A DNA stretch of 26,473 nucleotides from an uncultured Bacteroidota bacterium (lineage in GTDB: Bacteria; Bacteroidota; Bacteroidia; Flavobacteriales; TMED113): the NCBI GenBank assembly GCA_902520385.1, contig CABYOB010000009.1, positions 1 through 26,473 on the forward strand. Direction: 5' to 3'. Both the position numbers and the translations under genes were made by a program. Shown here in pieces: positions 9,486-15,428 of this stretch. The notes beneath the pieces were generated by a model that searched no databases, was not told where the DNA came from, and was given only the letters and a program-made list of their open reading frames with translations. Numbering within the stretch: the stretch's first letter is position 1; every line of letters starts with the position of its first letter.

Positions 9486-9767
9486 TTACAGATATTTAAT
9501 AACTAAACAATTAATAATTTTTTGACCCGTTAATTGTTGTTTGTCTTCTTTAATATTTATTATGTCTACACCTGGCCCATAAGTAGTTATAGCATTTGAC
9601 ATAATTTTATCATATTTACTTTCGTTATCTGAAATAACAACCCTTAAGTTCCCCATTATTATAAATTCTTTATTTTCTATTGGTATTGTTTCTGCAGATT
9701 TATTGATTGATGTAACGGTACAACTTGAAAATAAAATTGTAAAAAAAACTAGTAATAAATTTTTCAT
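9486..9767 (-). CDS. Small predicted lipoprotein, unknown function
   Basis: A 93-residue protein I do not recognise. The N-terminus MKNLLLVFFTILFSSC looks like a lipoprotein signal with Cys16 as the modified residue. The mature part is short and polar, with INIKEDKQQ and a hydrophobic end. The ATG is set by the shared leader: it lies 3 bases downstream of repeat copy 9771-9810, whose -7 element here is the exact consensus TATATTTG. The esterase gene follows 22 bases downstream, so the two probably form an operon. Because of its leader it is the fourth unit of the island array. Confidence 0.62.
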   Translation of the reverse strand: MKNLLLVFFTILFSSCTVTSINKSAETIPIENKEFIIMGNLRVVISDNESKYDKIMSNAITTYGPGVDIINIKEDKQQLTGQKIINCLVIKYL

Positions 9768-9770
9768 ATT

Positions 9771-9810
9771 GATAGTATTTAGTTATACAAATATAGTGGT
9801 TTTAGGTTAG
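9771..9810 (-). repeat. Shared 40-bp leader, copy 1
   Basis: One of four near-identical 40-bp copies, each ending 3 bases before an ATG on the minus strand. This copy differs from the copy at 10370-10409 at one base. Read on the minus strand it contains TATATTTG (9795 to 9788), an exact TAnnTTTG -7 match, so transcripts would start about 15 bases before the ATG. Similarity to the copy at 11339-11378 continues for about 20 more bases on the upstream side. Confidence 0.85.
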
Positions 9811-9832
9811 TGTGGGAATATGTAAATTTATC

Positions 9833-9879
9833 CTTGGGGATTTAGTTTGGGGTAGGGTCCTTTCTTGGGGATTTAGTTT
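9833..9879 (+). repeat. 16-bp direct repeat at a gene 3' end
   Basis: CTTGGGGATTTAGTTT occurs at 9833-9848 and 9864-9879, a 31-base offset. The second copy lies within the C-terminal codons of the gene ending at 9842; the first spans its stop codon. Because 31 is not a multiple of three, the duplication places the same DNA in two frames and probably altered the original C-terminus. Confidence 0.6.
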
Positions 9880-10366
9880 CCTGTAATACTTTTTCTAAAA
9901 AGCCATTTTTATATAGATGAACATCATTGTCATATATTTGGATACCACTTGTTCTACCTTTATTATCAAATTGCTCAAATGTGTTCCCTAAATCATCAGG
10001 TGATACCCTATACTTTAAATGTCCATTTTCACATAACCAAATAGTGGGGCCCATGTAGCCATTGCCGTAAATAAGACCAGTAAGTTTTTGTTTTTTTTCA
10101 GCAGATAAATAAACAGTGAATATAGAGCCATTTAAAAATCGGTCTTCATAATCATTCTCAAAAAAAGCTATATTTTCCCTATAGTATAATCCTCCGAAAA
10201 AAGATAGAAAATTATTATAATTTACTACCTCTTTCTCTATAGAGTCAACCTTATATTTTAATTCTTGCACTTGTTTTTTTAAATGATCATTAATTTTTAA
10301 AAGGTCTTTTTTACTTTGCCCAAAGCTCAATAGTGGAATAATTAATAATAGTATAAACTTCTTCAT
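9842..10366 (-). CDS. Secreted coiled-coil protein, unknown function
   Basis: A 174-residue protein I do not recognise. Residues 1-17 (MKKFILLLIIPLLSFGQ) form a Sec signal peptide nearly identical to that of the esterase, and the DNA is alike as well. Residues about 19-47 form a Lys/Glu/Leu coiled coil (KINDHLKKQVQELKYKVDSI). The rest has aromatic, Gly-rich strands such as GLIYGNGYMG and GRTSGIQIYDND, loosely resembling toxin-repeat or MORN-like text read-outs, with no firm family. The C-terminal codons lie in a 16-bp repeat. The gene is preceded at 3 bases by a copy of the shared leader, which sets the start. Confidence 0.65.
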   Translation of the reverse strand: MKKFILLLIIPLLSFGQSKKDLLKINDHLKKQVQELKYKVDSIEKEVVNYNNFLSFFGGLYYRENIAFFENDYEDRFLNGSIFTVYLSAEKKQKLTGLIYGNGYMGPTIWLCENGHLKYRVSPDDLGNTFEQFDNKGRTSGIQIYDNDVHLYKNGFLEKVLQETKSPRKDPTPN

Positions 10367-10369
10367 AGT

Positions 10370-10409
10370 GATAGTATTTAGTTATATAAATATAGTGGTT
10401 TTAGGTTAG
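10370..10409 (-). repeat. Shared 40-bp leader, copy 2
   Basis: Leader copy in front of the gene at 9842-10366; the ATG is 3 bases downstream. It serves as the reference copy, since the other three each differ from it at a single base. The -7 element is TATATTTA on the minus strand. It lies 20 bases beyond the stop of the preceding gene. Confidence 0.85.
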
Positions 10410-10429
10410 CAGAAAATGATTCAATTTCT

Positions 10430-10756
10430 TCATTCGTTGTTAAATAGTTTATTAAAATAATTGGTTTTGTTAATATATTTTACTGTTTTATAAGAAATAT
10501 AAAGAGCTATTATACCCGCTATTGCGGGATGAGGGGAGGTTAGAGATTTCGGATCCCATGCACCTAATAAAAGAAATACTAATAAAATTAAACTAAGAGT
10601 TAAGAAGCTAAGAATAATAAATATTAATACAGTAAATACTACTCTGAAAGACTCGAATCTTGTAATTAACATAAAAATTACTAAAAAGATGATAGCGCGT
10701 AGTATGCCCGGTAATTCAAAAAACCATTCAAATTTTTCAGAAAAAAAATCTATCAT
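10430..10756 (-). CDS. Small membrane protein, unknown function
   Basis: A 108-residue protein with three probable membrane segments at about 17-35 (LRAIIFLVIFMLI), 39-66 (VVFTVLIFIILSFLTLSLIL) and 79-95 (AGIIALYISYKTV). The short cytoplasmic or periplasmic ends carry no recognisable motif. I do not recognise a family. The start is fixed by the shared leader copy at 10760-10799. It is the only array member without a cleavable signal peptide, which shows that the leader is joined to unrelated coding sequences. Confidence 0.6.
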   Translation of the reverse strand: MIDFFSEKFEWFFELPGILRAIIFLVIFMLITRFESFRVVFTVLIFIILSFLTLSLILLVFLLLGAWDPKSLTSPHPAIAGIIALYISYKTVKYINKTNYFNKLFNNE

Positions 10757-10759
10757 AGT

Positions 10760-10799
10760 GATACTATTTAGTTATATAAATATAGTGGTTTTAGGTTAG
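10760..10799 (-). repeat. Shared 40-bp leader, copy 3
   Basis: Leader copy in front of the membrane-protein gene at 10430-10756. The TAA stop of the upstream gene (10798-10796) is formed by bases 2-4 of this leader, so the leader overlaps that gene directly. One base differs from copy 2. Confidence 0.85.
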
Positions 10800-11335
10800 T
10801 CTAAACAACCTCCTTTTTTTGCTGCTTCCTGCCAATGTTGAAAACCTAATTGAGTATTAACCTTAAAGGAACGAGCCAACTTTTGACATTTTTTAATTAA
10901 ACTAGCATCTAATGTTGTATTTGATTTCCGACTATTATTGTCTCCCAATGCCTGCTTACAATCACATACTGATATTAAATTTTTATTGGCCCTATCTCGT
11001 CTTTTATTATTTGTGTACTTTAAGCCGAAGAACTTATCCGAATCCCAAACTATAATTGAGCCCACAACAGATAAGGCACTTCCAAATACGACCAAAGATG
11101 GATCAATAATTGTGACAGCCGCACCGACAATACTAGTAATCATACCTATCTTATATTGACTATGATGATTGTTCATATGTAATTTTAAATCAATAACATT
11201 TTTTTCCAAATTATTTATTTTTTTATCCTGTGTTTCAATGATATTATGTAAATCATTAAAGTTCGTTTGATCTTGCCCCCTTGTGAAAAAAAAATTGAAA
11301 AAAAACAGAATGAATAATGGCATAAACTTCTTCAT
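10796..11335 (-). CDS. Secreted or membrane coiled-coil protein, unknown
   Basis: A 179-residue protein I do not recognise. An N-terminal signal peptide (about 1-21, ending FTRGQ) is followed by a coiled coil at about 27-53 (IIETQDKKINNLEKNVIDLK). A Gly/Ile/Val-rich hydrophobic hairpin at about 64-97 (ITSIVGAAVTIIDPS, VVFGSALSVVGSIIVW) could cross the membrane twice. The C-terminal part contains CDCKQALGD and three further cysteines, and ends KKGGCLD. It is the first unit of the four-gene leader array; its stop codon lies within the leader of the next unit. Confidence 0.65.
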   Translation of the reverse strand: MKKFMPLFILFFFNFFFTRGQDQTNFNDLHNIIETQDKKINNLEKNVIDLKLHMNNHHSQYKIGMITSIVGAAVTIIDPSLVVFGSALSVVGSIIVWDSDKFFGLKYTNNKRRDRANKNLISVCDCKQALGDNNSRKSNTTLDASLIKKCQKLARSFKVNTQLGFQHWQEAAKKGGCLD

Positions 11336-11338
11336 AAT

Positions 11339-11378
11339 GATAGTATTAAGTTATATAAATATAGTGGTTTTAGGTTAG
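11339..11378 (-). repeat. Shared 40-bp leader, copy 4
   Basis: Leader copy in front of the gene at 10796-11335; the ATG is 3 bases downstream. Similarity to copy 1 extends about 20 bases further upstream (GGAATATGTAAAT in both), so the duplicated block was once longer than 40 bp. One base differs from copy 2 within the core. Confidence 0.85.
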
Positions 11379-11538
11379 TGTAGGAATATGTAAATCTATT
11401 TCTTATTGCAACTTAGGTTGTTTTATATCTTTTAGTATTTCTTCATACAACAGATGAAAAGAGTAAGATTCTTCTAAATGGTTCGAACTGAGGACGAGAG
11501 GGGGAGCAGGCGAAAACGCTTATGTTAGGTGTAATTAA

Positions 11539-11573
11539 TCCTGCCGGGGTCACAATGATATTTTCTCTTATTT
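11539..11573 (+). repeat. attR-like direct repeat (tRNA-Arg 3' end)
   Basis: Second copy of the tRNA-Arg 3' end and flank, 33/35 identical to 8255-8289. There is no tRNA 5' part in front of it: the bases preceding TCCTGCCGG do not pair as a T arm or acceptor stem. It is therefore a displaced end and not a second tRNA. With the first copy it brackets about 3.3 kb. Confidence 0.75.
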
Positions 11574-11600
11574 GTTTTAGATTGATGTGCAATAGCTAGT

Positions 11601-11711
11601 TTAGTTGTCTCTGTCTTCAAAATCTTCTTTTTCTGATTGTTGAAGTTGATGATATATTATGTATACAAACACAATTAATAAAATCATCCAAAAAAATACA
11701 CTGACATTCAT
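11601..11711 (-). CDS. 36-residue single-pass membrane peptide
   Basis: A short frame that encodes MNVSVFFWMILLIVFVYIIY, then HQLQQSEKEDFEDRDN. It has one strong membrane helix (about residues 4-20) followed by a charged cytoplasmic-type tail. The ATG at 11711 is one base after the YbjQ stop (11715-11713), which suggests co-translation from the same message. The hydrophobic/charged design and tight coupling make it a plausible real gene; the function is unknown. Confidence 0.6.
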   Translation of the reverse strand: MNVSVFFWMILLIVFVYIIYHQLQQSEKEDFEDRDN

Positions 11712-11712
11712 A

Positions 11713-12027
11713 TTATTTAATTTTTACGGCGGTCCCGTAGGCTAGGATTTCGGCAGCACCTTGTGTAATAACAGATGTTGAAATTCTTATGTTTATAATT
11801 GCATCTGCTCCAATTCTCTCACCATCTTCAACCATTCTTTGTAATGCCTGCTCTCTTGATTCTGCTTGTAACTTTGTGTATTCACTAAGTTCTCCACCTA
11901 TTATATTTTTTAGTCCAGCAAAAAAATCTCGTCCAATATTTCTTGCTCTAACTGTACTTCCTCTAGCAATTCCAAGCACATCTAATATTTCTCTGCCGGG
12001 TATATTTTCTGTTGTTGTTAAAATCAT
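11713..12027 (-). CDS. YbjQ/UPF0145 family protein
   Basis: A 104-residue member of the YbjQ (UPF0145, heavy-metal-binding-like) family. This is a small cytoplasmic α/β protein that forms oligomers; its physiological role is unclear. Visible hallmarks: ILTTTENIPGREILDVLGIARGSTV at the start (broken here into ILTTTENIPGRE and VLGIARGSTVRARN), FFAGLKNIIGGELSEYTKL, then AREQAL-type helix, GADAIINIRISTS and the terminal AAEILAYGTAV. Length is full for the family. It is transcribed divergently from the CotH-domain gene through a palindromic promoter pair and is followed at one base by a small membrane peptide. Confidence 0.88.
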   Translation of the reverse strand: MILTTTENIPGREILDVLGIARGSTVRARNIGRDFFAGLKNIIGGELSEYTKLQAESREQALQRMVEDGERIGADAIINIRISTSVITQGAAEILAYGTAVKIK

Positions 12028-12053
12028 GTGTTGAATTAATAATTTATTTTAGA

Positions 12054-12072
12054 CAAATATAAATTATATTTG
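12054..12072. promoter_or_regulatory. Palindromic divergent -7 promoter pair
   Basis: CAAATATAAATTATATTTG is an inverted repeat with 8-base arms and a 3-base centre. Each arm is an exact TAnnTTTG -7 element: 12061 to 12054 points left to ybjQ (26 bases from its ATG), and 12065 to 12072 points right to the CotH gene (4 bases from its ATG). No clear -33 TTTG is seen for either. The two promoters would occupy overlapping DNA and should exclude each other. The rightward transcript would start at or near the ATG, so it may be leaderless. Confidence 0.6.
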
Positions 12073-12076
12073 CAAT

Positions 12077-15000
12077 ATGAGATTACACATATATTTATTA
12101 TTATTATTATTTCCCCTGTATACTATTTCCCAAATACAGATTAATGAAATTTTTGCGGATAACGGAAGTTGCTGTTTAGATGATTTTGGCGAGCCTGAAG
12201 ATTTTGTGGAAATAATTAATCTTTCCGCAGATCCGATTAATCTAGCTGGGTATTATTTTGGTGATTTAAATGGAGGAACGATTATTGATGAAGCAAACCC
12301 TGAACTCACAATAGTTCCTAGTGGGGGGCTTAAAGTTCTTTGGTTTGATGAGGATGAGGAACAAGGTCTTTTTCACATCGACGCCAAACTAAATAACTCA
12401 GGTGAAAATATAATTTGTGTTAACCCGAACGGAGATACAATTATTAACATTCAATTTTCTTCTCAGTATGAAGATATTTCTTTTGCATCTATACCTGATG
12501 GCCAGTTATATAATGATAATTGGTTGTTTACTATGTGTCCATCACCAGGCGAATTTAACAATTTATGCCCCATGATAAACGGATGTACAAGCCCGAATGC
12601 GGACAATTATAATTCAAGCGCAAGTATTGAGGACGGCACATGTGTTTTTAGTTCCACAGAAGGTTTGCTAATAAACGAATATGGAGCCTCAAACTGTAAC
12701 GATGAAGGAAGTGATTGTGGTGATTATGAGGATTGGGTAGAGTTGTTTAACAACTCAAATGTTGCAATAGATTTAAATGGATATTATTTGAGCGATAAAC
12801 TAAGCAATAATATTAAATGGCAGTTTACTGAATCTATTACCGTTGAGCCCAACTCTTTCGAAATAATATATTTTTCGGGAATAAATGAAATGAATAGTAA
12901 TGGGCAGTATGATAGCGGGCCACATACCAACTTCAAACTTTCTCAAACAAGAGAAACTGAATATATAATTTTGTCAAACCCGGATGGCGAAGTGTTATCT
13001 TATTTTAGTGTTATACCAAATCAATTGAATCACTCAAGGGGAAGGATTCAGGATGCCGATCAAGATTGGGGTATTTTTACAGATCCTTCACCGGGTTCAT
13101 CTAATCAAAACAGTAATTCTAGATACTGCTCTTTGCCGATATTTGATTTAACGCCTGGTTTTTATACAGACCAATTAGAGATTAATATTTCAACGAATGA
13201 TACAGGGGTTTTAATTTATTATACAACAAACGGTGATTGGCCAAATAACGAGGATCAATTGTTTGTGGACATTGATGTTGACGGCTCGATATCTCAAGGC
13301 GGGGACCCTATAGTTGTCAATGAAACAATGGTTATAAGGGCAGTTGTTTATGATAAATTTAATAACAACTTGCCAAGCTTTGTTGAAACAAACACATATT
13401 TTATAAATTCTGAACACACAGTTAATGTGATTTCTATTTCTGGGGATCAGGTAGATAATTTATTAAATGGAAATCAAATTAAGCCTATAGGTTCATTTGA
13501 AATATTTGATTCTGGTGGTTATTTAATTGATGAGGCTACAGGTGAATTTAATGAGCATGGTAATGACTCATGGGCGTACAATCAAAGGGGTTTTGATTAC
13601 ATCACAAGGGACCAACATGGATATAATTATGCAATTAGGGATGATCTTTTTAGAGAAAAAAATAGGGAGGAATTTCAAAGATTAATTGTGAAAGCCGCGG
13701 CAAATGATAATTACCCTTTTACTGGTGGCTCCCCCGCTCATATTCGTGATTCATATATTCAGTCATTATCTCAAATTGGAAAATTACGACTAGATGAACG
13801 CTCACATGAATCTTGTATTTTATATGTAAATGGAGAATATTGGGGCGTTTATGATTACCGAGAAAAGGTAGATGATTTAGATTTTACGGAACATTATTAT
13901 AATCAAGGCTATGGGAATGTAGATTTTCTAAAGACTTGGGGTGGCACATGGACTGATATAGGTGATAATAATACCCAGCAGGAATGGAATAATTTAAGAG
14001 ATTTTATTGTGGATAATGACATGACGGATGCTGACAACTATCAATATGTAAAAAGTGTTTATAATACAGGCAGTTTGATAGATTATTTTATCTTGAACTC
14101 TTATGTAGTTTGTATGGATTGGTTAAATTGGAATACTGCATGGTGGCGGGGAAAAAATCCGGATGGGGAAAAAAAGAAATGGCGCTATGCTTTATGGGAC
14201 ATGGATGCGACATTTGGGCATTATGTTAATTATACTGGAATTCCGGAAACTGGACCGGAGGCCGACCCTTGCGATCCGGAACAATTAGGTGACCCTGGTG
14301 GCCAGGGGCATGTTCCAATTTTAAATTCTTTATTTGAAAATGAAGAATTTACAGCTGACTATATAAATAGATACGCGGACCTATCTAACAGTACTTTCTC
14401 GTGCGACTTTATGATTTCGCACTTAGATAGTTTGATTGGAATTATTGAACCTGAAATGCCTCAGCAAATTGAAAGGTGGGGCGGTGACATTCAGGAGTGG
14501 CAGGGTAATGTGCAGGAACTAAGAGATTATATACTAGAAAGGTGTTCTGATGTAATTGTTTCAGGAATGGAAGATTGTTATGATGTTGAGGCTATTACTT
14601 TAAATGTTATTATTGAAGGTGATGGTCAGGTTCAAGTCAATAGTATTGATTTAGATCCGGGCAACACGCCTTGGGTTGGTACTTACTACTCTGGTGTGCC
14701 TATTGAAATTCAAGCAATACCTTATGAGTTAGTAAATTTCTATTGGGAGATTATTGATGGTGATGCAACAATAGCAAATGTGACAGATTTAGAAACAACG
14801 CTATCTATGCTTTCGGGGCCTGTTACATTGGTGGCAAACTTTGATGCTTGTACGTTAATTGAGTCCGATTTAATTATAGGGCCAGATGAGGTAGAGGAGG
14901 GTGAAATATCACAGTATAGTTTTTTAAGTGGTGAACAAAATGAGCTGGAGTGGGAAATAACAGGGGGTGAAATTTTATGGACCTCAGGTTTTGAAAATAC

Positions 15001-15385
15001 TATTGCTGTTCAGTGGGATTATGGTATCACGAGCGGTCAAATTATTTTAGCGTCATCAAATGAAATAGGATTGTTAACGTGCTATACAACCACGATCACT
15101 ATAAATGAGGCTGAGCCAACTACTAACCTTAATGAGGATTTGTCCAATTTTTTATATGCCTTTCCCAACCCATTTAATGAAATTGTAAATATTGGAATAA
15201 CTCAAGATGTTTCTGTATTTTCAGTTTTTGACCAGATTGGTCGCGTGGTTTACGAAGATGCGGGTGCGAGTCGCTCGACCGATGGTTTTTATAAATTAGA
15301 TTTAGGTCATTTAAATGCAGGCGTATATTATCTAGTTGTTAAGTCAGGTGATTCGGTTGCGGTAAAAGCTATAAAAAAAACATAA
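12077..15385 (+). CDS. Secreted lamin-tail/CotH-domain protein with T9SS tail
   Basis: A 1102-residue cell-surface protein. In order: signal peptide (1-18); lamin-tail domain 1 (about 19-160, QINEIFADNGSCC); a Cys module with CTSPNADNYNSSASIEDGTC (about 170-190); lamin-tail domain 2 (about 196-320, LLINEYGASNCNDEGSDCGD); a chitobiase/Fn3-like domain (about 360-440, LIYYTTNGDWP); a CotH-type domain (about 445-800) with YWGVYDYREKVDDLDF and YALWDMDATFGHY near 705; a PKD-like region; and a type A T9SS sorting domain (about 1024-1102, YAFPNPFNEIVNI, GVYYLVVKSGD, KAIKKT). CotH domains are atypical protein kinases in spore coats; for bacterial T9SS cargo the role is unknown. The ATG lies only 4 bases after a perfect -7 element. 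Confidence 0.85.
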   Translation: MRLHIYLLLLLFPLYTISQIQINEIFADNGSCCLDDFGEPEDFVEIINLSADPINLAGYYFGDLNGGTIIDEANPELTIVPSGGLKVLWFDEDEEQGLFHIDAKLNNSGENIICVNPNGDTIINIQFSSQYEDISFASIPDGQLYNDNWLFTMCPSPGEFNNLCPMINGCTSPNADNYNSSASIEDGTCVFSSTEGLLINEYGASNCNDEGSDCGDYEDWVELFNNSNVAIDLNGYYLSDKLSNNIKWQFTESITVEPNSFEIIYFSGINEMNSNGQYDSGPHTNFKLSQTRETEYIILSNPDGEVLSYFSVIPNQLNHSRGRIQDADQDWGIFTDPSPGSSNQNSNSRYCSLPIFDLTPGFYTDQLEINISTNDTGVLIYYTTNGDWPNNEDQLFVDIDVDGSISQGGDPIVVNETMVIRAVVYDKFNNNLPSFVETNTYFINSEHTVNVISISGDQVDNLLNGNQIKPIGSFEIFDSGGYLIDEATGEFNEHGNDSWAYNQRGFDYITRDQHGYNYAIRDDLFREKNREEFQRLIVKAAANDNYPFTGGSPAHIRDSYIQSLSQIGKLRLDERSHESCILYVNGEYWGVYDYREKVDDLDFTEHYYNQGYGNVDFLKTWGGTWTDIGDNNTQQEWNNLRDFIVDNDMTDADNYQYVKSVYNTGSLIDYFILNSYVVCMDWLNWNTAWWRGKNPDGEKKKWRYALWDMDATFGHYVNYTGIPETGPEADPCDPEQLGDPGGQGHVPILNSLFENEEFTADYINRYADLSNSTFSCDFMISHLDSLIGIIEPEMPQQIERWGGDIQEWQGNVQELRDYILERCSDVIVSGMEDCYDVEAITLNVIIEGDGQVQVNSIDLDPGNTPWVGTYYSGVPIEIQAIPYELVNFYWEIIDGDATIANVTDLETTLSMLSGPVTLVANFDACTLIESDLIIGPDEVEEGEISQYSFLSGEQNELEWEITGGEILWTSGFENTIAVQWDYGITSGQIILASSNEIGLLTCYTTTITINEAEPTTNLNEDLSNFLYAFPNPFNEIVNIGITQDVSVFSVFDQIGRVVYEDAGASRSTDGFYKLDLGHLNAGVYYLVVKSGDSVAVKAIKKT

Positions 15386-15411
15386 AATTCTGGAAATCAA
15401 ATACTTATAAT

Positions 15412-15427
15412 TGCTCCACGTGGAACA
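15412..15427. promoter_or_regulatory. parS-like ParB binding site
   Basis: TGCTCCACGTGGAACA matches the known chromosomal parS family (TGTTTCACGTGAAACA, with the frequent variant TGTTCCACGTGGAACA) at 15 of 16 bases of the variant. The CACGTG core and the right arm GTGGAACA are intact; the only deviation is C for T at position 3. It lies in the 43-base gap between the convergent CotH and mnmG genes. The same bases could form a hairpin with loop ACGT, but no T-run follows on either strand, so a terminator is less likely. Confidence 0.65.
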
Positions 15428-15428
15428 A

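Larger units (their letters stand above)
11336..11600. other. Non-coding right end of the island
   Basis: This 265-base gap holds leader copy 4, an AT-rich stretch, a GC-rich patch at 11481-11520 (24 of 40 bases are G or C) and the tRNA-3'-end repeat at 11539-11573. Only trivial open frames are present. No integrase, its remnant or an RNA gene is recognisable. Confidence 0.6.

Noticed and set aside
9771..11378. Four evenly similar repeats as a possible CRISPR array
   Set aside because: Spacing is 390-600 bp and filled with open reading frames; spacers of CRISPR length are absent and no cas gene is seen.
11524..11530. GTTAGGT, which fits the integron attC core GTTRRRY
   Set aside because: No matching RYYYAAC partner arm or paired inner boxes are found within 150 bases on either side, and no integron integrase is present. 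A single 7-mer is expected by chance.
11539..11573. A second tRNA-Arg gene
   Set aside because: Only the 3' strand of the acceptor stem and part of the T arm are present; upstream bases cannot form the cloverleaf.
14008..14016. Exact DnaA box (TGTGGATAA) inside the CotH gene
   Set aside because: It is isolated, in coding sequence, and one or two exact 9-mers are unremarkable in a window this size.
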